In this document: piece by piece, positions 8,551 through 17,239 of the stretch
Numbering within the stretch: the stretch's first letter is position 1
Layout: each line of letters begins with the position of its first letter
Origin: Armatimonadota bacterium
GTDB lineage: Bacteria; Armatimonadota; Zipacnadia; Zipacnadales; VGFC01
Direction: 5' to 3'
NCBI GenBank assembly: GCA_016869045.1
Contig: VGFC01000017.1
Location: forward strand, 1-37,970
Length of the DNA stretch: 37,970 nucleotides
Program-made: the position numbers and the translations under genes
Notes under the pieces: generated by a model
The model's input: only the letters and a program-made list of their open reading frames with translations
The model's database searches: none
Told to the model about the DNA's origin: nothing

Positions 8551-9499
8551 CGACACCACCTCCGCCGCCCACCACGGTTGTGAACACATCCTCCAGCCCC
8601 GGCATGATCGGCGCCACCGACGCGACCTCCACGCCCCCCTCTCGCAGCCTCGCCTCGATTCGCTCCGGCCCCACGTCGTCCCCCACCGAGACGTGCAGCC
8701 GGTCGCCGAAGGTCACGACCGACTGCACCCCGTCCGCCGCAAGCAGCAGCTCCTTGGCAGTCCGTTGCGGTGTGGCGTCTACCGCGAACAGCCGCCCCGG
8801 TACGCGCTCCTTCAGCGCCTCTGGCGAGGCACATGCGAGCACGCGCCCCTCGTGCAGCAGCGCGACGCGATCGCACCGCTCGGCCTCATCCATGTACGGC
8901 GTGCTCACGAGCACCGTCACGCCCTGTCGCGGTAGGTCATACAGCAGGCGCCAGAAGTCGCGCCGCGAAGCGGGATCGACCCCGGTCGTCGGCTCGTCCA
9001 GCAGCAACACCTCGGGGCGATGGATGAGCGTGCAGATGAGACCGAGCTTCTGTCTCATGCCGCCGCTCAGGTGATCGGCCCGGCGGTTGGTGAAGGGCGC
9101 GAGCCGTGTGATGCTCAGTAGCTCCGGCCGCCGCGCCTCGTAGTCCGCCCGCCGCACGCGGTACAGGTCCGCGCAGAAGCGCAGGTTCTCGTCGATGGTG
9201 AGGTCGCCCCACAGACCGAAGCGTTGCGCGAGGTAGCCCAGGTGCGGCTTCGCGGATTCGGGCGAGGCGACCACGTCACAGCCGGCCACCCGCGCCGAGC
9301 CTTCCTCGGGCGTCAACAGCCCGGAGAGAACGCGCATGAGCGTCGTCTTCCCCGCGCCATCGGGGCCGACGAGTCCGAACACGTCGCCCCGCGCCACCTG
9401 CAAGTCGACGCCGTTCAGCGCGAGGACCTCGCCGAAGCGCTTCACCAGGCCCGCGCCTTCGATTGCCCATTCAGCCGACGGTCCGAGGGAGGGGTCCAT
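8543..9499 (-). CDS. ABC transporter ATP-binding protein
   Basis: Walker A LVGPDGAGKTTLMR, signature LSGGMRQKLGLICTL, Walker B VLLLDEPTTGVDPASRRDFW. Confidence 0.93.
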   Translation of the reverse strand: MDPSLGPSAEWAIEGAGLVKRFGEVLALNGVDLQVARGDVFGLVGPDGAGKTTLMRVLSGLLTPEEGSARVAGCDVVASPESAKPHLGYLAQRFGLWGDLTIDENLRFCADLYRVRRADYEARRPELLSITRLAPFTNRRADHLSGGMRQKLGLICTLIHRPEVLLLDEPTTGVDPASRRDFWRLLYDLPRQGVTVLVSTPYMDEAERCDRVALLHEGRVLACASPEALKERVPGRLFAVDATPQRTAKELLLAADGVQSVVTFGDRLHVSVGDDVGPERIEARLREGGVEVASVAPIMPGLEDVFTTVVGGGGGVDV

Positions 9500-9511
9500 G
9501 GGTCCTGCGCT

Positions 9512-11152
9512 TCAGCGGGTCGGGGTCTTTACGTCGGCGGGCATTCCGGGCTTCAGCAGGCCATCGGCATCACCGAGGCCGACCTTGATCCAGTACACCT
9601 GCCTCATTCGCTGGTCAGGGGTCTGCACGTCCTTCGGGGTGAACTCGGCCTCCTTGGAGATGCGCGTCACGACCCCCTCGAAGACGCGACGCGGCACGGC
9701 CTCCGTTACCACCTGCAGGCGCTGCCCCTTCACGATACTGCCGAGCGTCCCAAACCCCACGTACGCGCGCAGCCAGAGGTTCCGCAGGTCCGACAGGACC
9801 ACGATGGCCGACCCTGGACCGGCCACCTCGCCGGCGTCCAGGATCAGCTCTGTCACCGTCCCGCTGGTCGGCGCCATGATGTCGCAGTACCCGCGCCTGA
9901 CCTCCACCGCCTTCAGCGCCGCCTGGGCCTCGGCCGCGCGCCCGCGTGCCACCTGAATGGCCTCCTGCGTGTGGCCCGCGAGGAGCAGCGACAACTCCGC
10001 CTGTGCCGCCTGCTCGACCGCCCGCGCGCGTTCGAGGGCCGTCTGCGCCGCGTCCTTCTGCGAGCGTGCAGCCAGCCGATCGTCGTATGCCGTCGTCGCG
10101 TTCGTCAGCCCGTCCTTCGCGCCGTCGGCCTCCGACTCCGCCGCGCGAACCGCCGCCTCCGCCAGCCGAACCCGCTCCTCCCGCGTGCCGGCCAGCATGA
10201 CGTCGAGCTTCGCCTTCGCCGCATCGCGCGCCCGCAGGGCCTCCTCGAGCGCGCTCCGGGCGCCGTCCCGAAGCTGAAGCGCCTGCGCCCGCGTCAGTCC
10301 GACTTGCTCCTCCGCATCCTTCACGCCTCGCCCCGCGCCGGCGAGCTTCGCGTCCGCGATGGACTGCTCGGTCTTCGCGCGGTCAAGGGCTTGCCCCGTC
10401 GCCGCGTCGGCCTTGGCAAGCTGATCCGCCCGCGAGGCCTCGGTCCGCGCCAGGCCCGCCGAGGCTTGCGCCACGGCCTCTTCGGTCGTCGCGGCGATCA
10501 GCGGCCCCTCGATCGCCGACTGCCGCGCGTAGATCTCCTCCGCGTTCTTCGCCGCGGTCTGCGCCCCCGCGACCCGCGCCTCCGCCTGGGCGAGCGCAGC
10601 CTTCAGCGTCTCGATCTCCTCCGGTGTAGCGCCACGTCGGGCCTCGTCGAGTTGTGCCTTCGCCTGTGCCACGCGGGCATCCGCCGCCCGGCTTCGGGCG
10701 CGCGCCTCGTCAACCGCCTGCTTCAGGTCCGTCCCCTTGCGCAGACCCACCAGTGCGAGGACGCTCTGCTCATCAGCCCCGTGACGCGCCGCGGCCGCCT
10801 CCGCCACATGGGCCCGAGCTGCCGCGATCTGCTCCGGCCGAGAGCCGCGCTCCAGGTCCCGCAACGCCGCCTCGGCCGCATCAACCGCCGCCTGCGCCCG
10901 CTGGCGTTCCGCGTCGATGTCCTCGTGCTCCAGACGCGCAATGACCTGCCCGGCCTTCGCCTCATCCCCCTCGCGCACGAGCACCTCCGCCAGCCGCCCA
11001 CCCATCTTCGGGCTGACGCGCACCTCATCGGCCTCAATGATCCCGCTGCCCAGGATGTCGCGCGCGCTCTCGCGGTGAGCGATCGAGCGGATCACGACCG
11101 CGCCGACGACAATCACCACCACGGCAACCAGCAGGGGCACGATCCGCTTCAT
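9512..11152 (-). CDS. HlyD/YbhG-like periplasmic adaptor (membrane fusion protein) with very long coiled-coil hairpin
   Basis: 546 aa; N-terminal TM (MKRIVPLLVAVVVIVVGAVVI), lipoyl half-motif VSPKMGGRLAEVLVREGDEAKAGQVIARLE, long Ala/Arg/Glu-rich coiled coil, returning lipoyl half CDIMAPTSGTVTELILDAGEVAGPGSAIVVL. Confidence 0.9.
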   Translation of the reverse strand: MKRIVPLLVAVVVIVVGAVVIRSIAHRESARDILGSGIIEADEVRVSPKMGGRLAEVLVREGDEAKAGQVIARLEHEDIDAERQRAQAAVDAAEAALRDLERGSRPEQIAAARAHVAEAAAARHGADEQSVLALVGLRKGTDLKQAVDEARARSRAADARVAQAKAQLDEARRGATPEEIETLKAALAQAEARVAGAQTAAKNAEEIYARQSAIEGPLIAATTEEAVAQASAGLARTEASRADQLAKADAATGQALDRAKTEQSIADAKLAGAGRGVKDAEEQVGLTRAQALQLRDGARSALEEALRARDAAKAKLDVMLAGTREERVRLAEAAVRAAESEADGAKDGLTNATTAYDDRLAARSQKDAAQTALERARAVEQAAQAELSLLLAGHTQEAIQVARGRAAEAQAALKAVEVRRGYCDIMAPTSGTVTELILDAGEVAGPGSAIVVLSDLRNLWLRAYVGFGTLGSIVKGQRLQVVTEAVPRRVFEGVVTRISKEAEFTPKDVQTPDQRMRQVYWIKVGLGDADGLLKPGMPADVKTPTR

Positions 11153-12498
11153 TGGCCCGTGACCTCCTGGGCGGGGATGAGCACGAGCGAGCGCAGCAGG
11201 CCGAGCGCCCGGGCGCGTGAGAACTTTGCGGCGTTCAGGGCGAACCCGGCCTGGGCGCGCTTCTCCCGAGCCTGCCTCAGCGCGCCCTGCGCCGCAGTGA
11301 GCTGCTGCCGCGTGATCGTACCTGCGCCGTACGCCGCTTGCGCCTGACCCGCCGCGTCCGTCGCCGCGCGCAGGGCCTCATCCGCCGCCGCGATGGCCTC
11401 CCCCGCATCCGCTAGGCGCCGAGCGGACTCGCTCACCTGCAGCGCGATGACGCTCTCCAGGTCGCTGCGCAGGCTCGCAATCTCCTCGACCGTCGCCTGC
11501 GCCTGCCGCTCCGCCGCGTGCGAGGCCGGGTGGTTCAGGATCGGCCACTCGAACCCCAACCCTACATACTCCGAATGCGCGGACATCATCGCCGTCGGCG
11601 TCTGCAGGGCCGCCCCCGCCACCGCGGCCACGCCCGGCTGCCGTTCCGCCCGCGCCTGCGCAATCGCCTTCCGCGCAGCCTCCTGCCGCGAGGCCAAGGC
11701 CGGCAACTCCGGCCGCACCGCGAGCGCAACCGCCTGCGCATCCGCCGGATTGGCCGGGCACTCGAAGTCCACCGCCGCCTCCGCCAGCGTCACCGGCTCC
11801 CCCAACGGCCGCGCCAGCAGTGCGTTGAGGGCCTGTTCAGCATCCGTCGCCGCGTTCCCCGCCGCCGCCACCATCTGCTCAGCGCGCCGCTGCGCCGCCT
11901 CGGCCTGGGTCACCTCGGCGCCCGTCGCCGCCTTCGCCTCATGCCGCGCGCGCGTCGTCCGCAGGTTCTCCTCTGCGGTCGTCAGCCCGGCCTGCGTCTC
12001 CGCCAGTGCGCTCTTGCTCGACAGCACGCGGAAGTACGCGAGCCCGACCTCATAGATGAGCTGCTCCGTGGCTTGCTGCAGGTCCGCCTCCGCCGCATCC
12101 ACCTGCGCCCGCGCCGCCCCCGTCGCCGCCTCAATCCGCCCTCCATCCCACAGCGGCCAGACCACGCCCAGGCTCACCGCCGCGGACACCGAGCGCGTGA
12201 TGTTGATGGTCCGCGGCGGCTCTATCGGGATCGTGATCTGTTGCGCCGGATTCTGCAGCCGCCCCGACCCGCTCAGCTTGAACGCTGGTTGCGCCGGCAC
12301 CCTGGCCAGCGACACCCGCGCCTGGGCCTGCTCGATCCTCGCCGTCGTCGCCGCCAGCTTCGGGTTGTGATCCACCGCCCACGCCACCGCCTCCGGCAAC
12401 GCCATCGGCGCAGGCTCCTGCCCTTGCACCAGACCCGGGGCCGCTGCTAACAACACGACCGCTGCTAGCTCCATCACTGGACGCCCCTCATCGCTCAC
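11149..12498 (-). CDS. TolC family outer membrane efflux protein
   Basis: 449 aa; signal-like N-terminus, PMALPEAVAWAVDHNPKLAATTARIEQAQARVSLARVPAQPAFKLSGSG..., long helical repeats. Overlaps the adaptor start by 4 nt. True start may be the internal Met (MELAAVV). Confidence 0.88.
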   Translation of the reverse strand: MSDEGRPVMELAAVVLLAAAPGLVQGQEPAPMALPEAVAWAVDHNPKLAATTARIEQAQARVSLARVPAQPAFKLSGSGRLQNPAQQITIPIEPPRTINITRSVSAAVSLGVVWPLWDGGRIEAATGAARAQVDAAEADLQQATEQLIYEVGLAYFRVLSSKSALAETQAGLTTAEENLRTTRARHEAKAATGAEVTQAEAAQRRAEQMVAAAGNAATDAEQALNALLARPLGEPVTLAEAAVDFECPANPADAQAVALAVRPELPALASRQEAARKAIAQARAERQPGVAAVAGAALQTPTAMMSAHSEYVGLGFEWPILNHPASHAAERQAQATVEEIASLRSDLESVIALQVSESARRLADAGEAIAAADEALRAATDAAGQAQAAYGAGTITRQQLTAAQGALRQAREKRAQAGFALNAAKFSRARALGLLRSLVLIPAQEVTGQ

Positions 12499-12546
12499 CT
12501 TGCCGTTCTTGGGACCGCCCGCAGCCGTAGCATTCCGCCGCCAGTC

Positions 12547-13980
12547 CTACACGACCATCGGCTCGATCCGGTGCATCTGACAGTAGGCGAGCAGATCGTC
12601 CTTGTGGTCGCCGTAGAAGAAGACCTGGTGGAAGCCGGGGAAGTCGCGCGGGTCGATCTCGGAGTCGAGCTTGACCTCGACATCGGTGCGGCAGCCGCCG
12701 CCGGGCGGGGTGTTGACGTTGCCGGCGACCTCGCCCGAGGCTATGATGAGTTTCTTCGTTCCGGAGAACTGCGCGATGGTGATTCGCTGGCCGATCCGCC
12801 AGAGCACCTGCGGGGCGGCGGCGGTGTCGGAGTGATGGCTGCGGATGATGTAGGGCGCAGGCGGTCGGTCGAACCCGTCGAGCTTCGACGCGGAGGTGCA
12901 GTGGAAACCGCAGAGGGTGTGGTGCACCGTCTCGGGCAGCGGGTCCTGGATGTAGCCGGGCTTGTCGAAGAGGTAGCGCACGAGGAGCATCGTGGTGACC
13001 GCATTCATGTCGGCCTCGCAGCCCGCGACGACCTCGCCCGAGTCGTTCAGCCCCATCCACGCGAGGCAGGGCGCGGGCGTGCGCTTGCTGCTCGCGAGGC
13101 CCAGGCAGTCCATCGTGATCGCGTCGGCGTCCTCGCGGCGCATGAGGCTGCGTGCGGCGAGGTAGTGCCGGCCCTGGTCGCAGAGGTCCTGCATCGAGGG
13201 CTCCACGCACTTCTGCGCTCGGCTCAGGAAGCCGTCGGCCAACTGCCGCACTTCCGCCGAGACGAGCACGCTGTCGAACTCCTTCGCGTAGTCCTCGCTC
13301 GGAACCACCCGCACGCGGCAGCCAAGGTCCGCGAGCTGACCGTCCTTGCGCTCCTTGCCCCTGACCACGAGGATGCGCGTGTTACGCAGCTGCGCGGCGG
13401 CGCGGATCATCCGCATCCCCTGGACCACGCCGCTGAACTCCAGCGAGGAGACCACGTACGCGCCCGGCTTCTTCGAGGGCGCGAGCACGTTCTGCGTGAA
13501 GGCGGTGCCGATGGGCGCGAAGATGACGCTTGGGATGCCCGTGTCGGCGAGGGCGTTGGCGGTCGGCCACGCGACGCCGTGGCGGTCCATCACGAGAAGC
13601 ACGACCCCGTCCGGCGGGTTGGCCTTGAGGCGCCCGATGAACGCGTCCTGGTCCTTCTGCTCGTAGATCGGGCTGGCGTTCATCACCAGCTGCACGCCGA
13701 GGTCCTGCGCGGCCTGGGTGAGCAGCCCACCGTAGCGTTTCATCTCCGCATCCACGGGGTACGAGCGCCCGGGGCAGGACATCCAGAAGTCGCCCTTGCG
13801 CCGCACGAAGGCCGCGCGGATCACCGCCGGAAGCGTGCGCCAGTCGTCGGAGGCCCGTGAGGGGACCTGCCGCGAGAGCAGTGCGCTGAGGCCCAGCGGG
13901 ATGGCCGGCAGTGTCCTCAGGAATGCGCGGCGGGTGGTTAGGCAGTCCTGGGGAAGACAGGAGCGGGAGCAAGTCTCCAT
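12547..13980 (-). CDS. Tat-signal protein with L-fucose/L-arabinose isomerase-like fold (putative exported sugar isomerase-like protein)
   Basis: Twin-arginine leader TTRRAFLRTLPAIPLGLSALLSRQVPSRA; C-terminal part APCLAWMGLNDSGEVVAGCEADMNAVTTMLLVRYLFDKPGYIQDP resembles fucose isomerase C-terminal motifs. Start ATG 13980 preceded by TAGGAGGTG. Confidence 0.6.
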   Translation of the reverse strand: METCSRSCLPQDCLTTRRAFLRTLPAIPLGLSALLSRQVPSRASDDWRTLPAVIRAAFVRRKGDFWMSCPGRSYPVDAEMKRYGGLLTQAAQDLGVQLVMNASPIYEQKDQDAFIGRLKANPPDGVVLLVMDRHGVAWPTANALADTGIPSVIFAPIGTAFTQNVLAPSKKPGAYVVSSLEFSGVVQGMRMIRAAAQLRNTRILVVRGKERKDGQLADLGCRVRVVPSEDYAKEFDSVLVSAEVRQLADGFLSRAQKCVEPSMQDLCDQGRHYLAARSLMRREDADAITMDCLGLASSKRTPAPCLAWMGLNDSGEVVAGCEADMNAVTTMLLVRYLFDKPGYIQDPLPETVHHTLCGFHCTSASKLDGFDRPPAPYIIRSHHSDTAAAPQVLWRIGQRITIAQFSGTKKLIIASGEVAGNVNTPPGGGCRTDVEVKLDSEIDPRDFPGFHQVFFYGDHKDDLLAYCQMHRIEPMVV

Positions 13981-14043
13981 CGGGGGCACCTCCTACGTGC
14001 TTAGCACTCGGAGGCGCCTGTTCGCCGTCGTCGTCCCTCCTCC

Positions 14044-15081
14044 CTACTCCCGTGCGGGTGGGTCTGAGGGCCGCTGCCACGTGGCTTGGCCGTCTCGCAT
14101 GACGAGGTTCCATCCCCTGTTATGCCAGGGCTCGCGGTCGCGGAGGAGCCATTCGTCATTCGGTATAGAGCTCAGCTTCCTCCCCGCCAGCTCCGCGTTC
14201 CACGCATAGCTGATGCCCGGCGACGGGAAGCGGTCCATCCGATACCACCCGCGCCAGTCCCAGTTCGCCGGGTCGGAGGGGCAGAAGAACAGACCGGCGT
14301 TCTTCACGTAGGGCCAGATTGCGCCCCTGCCGAGGGCCCCCTTGCTGCCTACCACATCCGCAGCGTCCGCCTCGATGGCTGCCAGCCTGCCGTAGTCCAC
14401 ACCCGGGAGGTCGTTGGCGGTGTCGCAGGCCGGCAGCTTGCCGTCCCAGTCCTCGGCGTACATGTTCAGTCCAAGACGGAGCTGCTTCAGGTTGCTCTGG
14501 CATGACGTTCGCCGACCGAATGCGCGCGTTTTCGCGAACAGCGGGGACCCTTCCGGCGACGCAAGGTACACGACCGCCGTGCTCAGAAGCGCGGCTGCTC
14601 CCGCCCGCCACGCCGCTGGGCGACGGCGTTGCGGCGGCCAACGCCACAACACCGAGGCCGCCAACGTCCCGCCCAAGCCACCCAGCATAGCCAAGGGAAT
14701 GGGCAGCAGTATCCACCGATAGGGTACCGGGCCCAGCGGCAGGACCGGCACACCGGGCCGGACGTGCCAGGGGGATCGCACCACGCCCGAGGCCAGGGCC
14801 ACAAACGCGCAGATACCGCATATCACGATCGCGATCAGCAGTGACCCGTTCGGTGCGACGCCACGTGAGAGACGACCGAAGAGCCTCAGCACACCGCCCA
14901 TTGCTGCCCCGCCGATGAGCCCCCATTGGAGCCCCCAGACCCCCAACGCCAGCACCAACGCCGGGAAGCCCACTCCAACACAGAGGAGTGCCACGACCAG
15001 ACAGAGTAGCGCGCCTGCTGCGCCGCACAGTAGCCACTGCCCGAACACGATGGCCCAGCGCGGCGTTCCCGCGCTCGCCAT
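14044..15081 (-). CDS. Multi-TM membrane protein with C-terminal prepilin-type H-X9-DG domain (paralog A)
   Basis: MASAGTPRWAIVFGQWLLCGAAGALLCLVVALL... then FGRRTSCQSNLKQLRLGLNMYAEDWDGKLP...GLFFCPSD...GISYAWNAELAGRKL...EWLLRDREPWHNRGWNLVMRDG (exact H-X9-DG). Strong SD (GGGAGGAGGTG) before ATG 15081. Confidence 0.75.
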   Translation of the reverse strand: MASAGTPRWAIVFGQWLLCGAAGALLCLVVALLCVGVGFPALVLALGVWGLQWGLIGGAAMGGVLRLFGRLSRGVAPNGSLLIAIVICGICAFVALASGVVRSPWHVRPGVPVLPLGPVPYRWILLPIPLAMLGGLGGTLAASVLWRWPPQRRRPAAWRAGAAALLSTAVVYLASPEGSPLFAKTRAFGRRTSCQSNLKQLRLGLNMYAEDWDGKLPACDTANDLPGVDYGRLAAIEADAADVVGSKGALGRGAIWPYVKNAGLFFCPSDPANWDWRGWYRMDRFPSPGISYAWNAELAGRKLSSIPNDEWLLRDREPWHNRGWNLVMRDGQATWQRPSDPPARE

Positions 15082-15140
15082 CTCGCTCACCTCCTCCCTG
15101 AAAGGCGCTGAGGTCCCAACCTGCTCGACGCCTCAGTGCT

Positions 15141-16160
15141 TTACGGCGCGCCCTCGCGTGCCGAGTGCCCGTTGGCGAAGACCACCACGCGTGTGCCGTT
15201 GTGCCACGGCTCTCGGTCCCGCAGCAACCACTCCTCCGACACTACGGGGATCGTCTTCAGCTTCCGTCCGGCGAGCGACGCGTGCCAGAGGTAGCTGACC
15301 CCGGGCTCGGGTTCGGCGCGCCAGATCAGCCGGCCACGCCAGTCCCTGCGCGTCATGTCGCTCGGGCAGAACCAGATCCCGTGGTTCTTCGAATAGGCGT
15401 CCATCGGTCCGCCGCCCAAGGACTTGAGGAGCGGGTCGTGGAGAGGGTCAACCGGGGCCTGACCATACTTCGCGCGGTCTACTCCGAGCAGCTCGAGGCT
15501 GGTTTGCCCGAGCGGCAAGCGGTCGTTGTAGTCCCGCGCGTACATGAGGAACGCGAGGCCCAGCGACTTCTGGTTGCTCATGCAGGAGGCCTCACGGGCG
15601 TGGTCGCGCGCAGGGCGGAGCAGGCCCCAGAAGACCAGGCACGCGACTGCCACCGGCACGAGGGCGCACAGGACAGCGTTGCGCGCCCCGGTGCGCCGGG
15701 GCCGTTTCGGCCAGCCCCAGAGGGCGGCTGCGGCGATCACGCCGCCGTATGCGCCAAACATCACCGCCGTCTGCTCTTCGAGGTAGTACGACATGCTCTG
15801 CAGGTCGTGCAGGACCGGCAACTCCTCCCAGAGGAGGGAGTGGCGAAGCAAGCGCGATAGGGTGAGTTCCAGCCACAGGTTGACGACAGTGGGAAGCGCG
15901 CACATGCATACCGCGGCGAGGATCAGCTCACCCGGACGGACACCGCGGGACACCCGCCCGAACAGCCAGAGGATGATCCCCAGCTCCAGGCCGCCGATGA
16001 GTCCCCACTCGAACCCGAGGACCGGCGCCCCCCACAATGCCGGCAGGTAGCCCGTGCCGTTGAACACCAGCGCGGCAACCAGACATACAGCGGCCCCGGC
16101 CAGCCCGCACAGCAGCCACTGGCCCAGACCCCTGATCCAGCGCGGCTGTCCAGCGGACAT
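15141..16160 (-). CDS. Multi-TM membrane protein with C-terminal prepilin-type H-X9-DG-like domain (paralog B)
   Basis: MSAGQPRWIRGLGQWLLCGLAGAAVCLVAALVFNGTGYLPALWGAPVLGFEWGLIGGLELGIILWLFGRVSRGV... REASCMSNQKSLGLAFLMYARDYNDRLP...IWFCPSD...EEWLLRDREPWHNGTRVVVFANG. ATG 16160 has SD GGAGGTGAG; the ORF-track start at 16685 is too long. Confidence 0.75.
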   Translation of the reverse strand: MSAGQPRWIRGLGQWLLCGLAGAAVCLVAALVFNGTGYLPALWGAPVLGFEWGLIGGLELGIILWLFGRVSRGVRPGELILAAVCMCALPTVVNLWLELTLSRLLRHSLLWEELPVLHDLQSMSYYLEEQTAVMFGAYGGVIAAAALWGWPKRPRRTGARNAVLCALVPVAVACLVFWGLLRPARDHAREASCMSNQKSLGLAFLMYARDYNDRLPLGQTSLELLGVDRAKYGQAPVDPLHDPLLKSLGGGPMDAYSKNHGIWFCPSDMTRRDWRGRLIWRAEPEPGVSYLWHASLAGRKLKTIPVVSEEWLLRDREPWHNGTRVVVFANGHSAREGAP

Positions 16161-16268
16161 GCTGCTCACCTCCATCACGTAGGACGCTCCTGCCGCCTTC
16201 GGGCCTCGGTCAAGGTACCACATCGTATCGTGTCGAATGCCTCGTCGATCCCTAAGGAGGACGTTCCC

Positions 16269-17165
16269 ATGCGTCACCTCTTCCTCGCCGCTGCGTGCCT
16301 GCCGATCGCGCACGCGCTCTATGCCCAGGAGGCCGTCACTCACCGCTTCATCTGCGCTGACAACGGGCTGAACAAGGTCTTTGTGGTCGGCCCGGATGGC
16401 AAGATCGAGTGGGACTTCGACGTGCCGGTCGGCCAGGACGTGTGGCGGCTGGCGAATGGCAACCACCTCGTCAGCCACCTCCGCGGCGCGTGGGAGATCA
16501 CGCCTGACAAGCAGATCGTCTGGCGCTACGATTCGCCCGAGGGCACCGAGGTGCACACCTGCCAGCCGCTGGCGGACGGGAACGTGATGGTGATTGAGTG
16601 CGGGACGAGCCGGATCGTCGAGGTGGACCGCGACGGGAAGATCGCAAAGGAGGTCCCGCTGAAGACCTCCACCACGAACGTGCACCTACAGTTCCGCAAC
16701 GGGCGCAAGCTCGCGAACGGCCACTACCTCGTCGCCTTCGTCGGCGAAAACCGGCTGGTGGAGGTCGATGGCGAGGGCAAGGAGGTCTGGAGCTACAACG
16801 CGCCGGGCAACTGCTTCGCCGGCGTCCGCCTACCCGACGGGAACACGGTCATCCCCTGCGGTGATGGGCACAAGCTCGTCGAGATCAACCCGCAGAACGA
16901 GATCGTCTGGCAGATCGACGAGAACGACCTGCCCGGCAACCCGCTGCGCTTCGTCGCGGGCGTCCAGCGCCTCCCGAACGGCAACACAGTCGTCTGCAAC
17001 TGGGGCGGGCATGGCTTCGTCGGCCAGCAACCGCTGATCTTCGAGGTCACGCGGGACAAGAAGGTGGTGTGGGAACTGAGGGACTACGAACGCTTCCGCA
17101 CCGTCTCGCACGTGATGCTACTCGACGTCGAGGGCGATCCGGCGCAGGGGGAGGTGCTGAGGTAG
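16269..17165 (+). CDS. Exported beta-propeller protein (PQQ/NHL-like repeats)
   Basis: MRHLFLAAACLPIAHALYAQ signal peptide; recurrent LANGNHLV / LADGNVMV / LANGHYLV / LPDGNTVI / LPNGNTVV with VEVDxxGKxVW strands. AAGGAGGA SD upstream of ATG 16269. Confidence 0.75.
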   Translation: MRHLFLAAACLPIAHALYAQEAVTHRFICADNGLNKVFVVGPDGKIEWDFDVPVGQDVWRLANGNHLVSHLRGAWEITPDKQIVWRYDSPEGTEVHTCQPLADGNVMVIECGTSRIVEVDRDGKIAKEVPLKTSTTNVHLQFRNGRKLANGHYLVAFVGENRLVEVDGEGKEVWSYNAPGNCFAGVRLPDGNTVIPCGDGHKLVEINPQNEIVWQIDENDLPGNPLRFVAGVQRLPNGNTVVCNWGGHGFVGQQPLIFEVTRDKKVVWELRDYERFRTVSHVMLLDVEGDPAQGEVLR

Positions 17166-17239
17166 GTCGAAATTAGGGACAGGCCCCAATTTCTGACAAG
17201 ACGTCCGTCAGAAATTGGGGCCTGTCCCTAATTTCGACC
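17165..17239. repeat. Perfect 33-bp inverted repeat with 9-nt loop
   Basis: Left arm 17165-17197 GGTCGAAATTAGGGACAGGCCCCAATTTCTGAC; loop AAGACGTCC; right arm 17207-17239 is its exact reverse complement. Confidence 0.97.

Noticed and set aside
9224-11347. 707-aa plus-strand ORF antisense to the ATPase and HlyD-like adaptor genes
   Set aside because: Arg/Leu/Pro-rich low-complexity translation with no recognisable motif; typical antisense shadow ORF in GC-rich DNA. The minus-strand genes have clear family motifs.
12571-13860. 429-aa plus-strand ORF antisense to the Tat isomerase-like gene
   Set aside because: Low-complexity composition and no domain motifs; opposite strand has a strong SD and a Tat leader.
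16161-16685. N-terminal extension of ORF 15141..16685
   Set aside because: It runs antisense through the beta-propeller gene; a strong SD and paralog alignment place the true start at 16160.
17165-17239. 33-bp inverted repeat as a simple Rho-independent terminator
   Set aside because: Stem is far longer than needed, no T-tract follows on either strand and it encodes the hemC C-terminus; termination may occur but does not explain the perfect arms.
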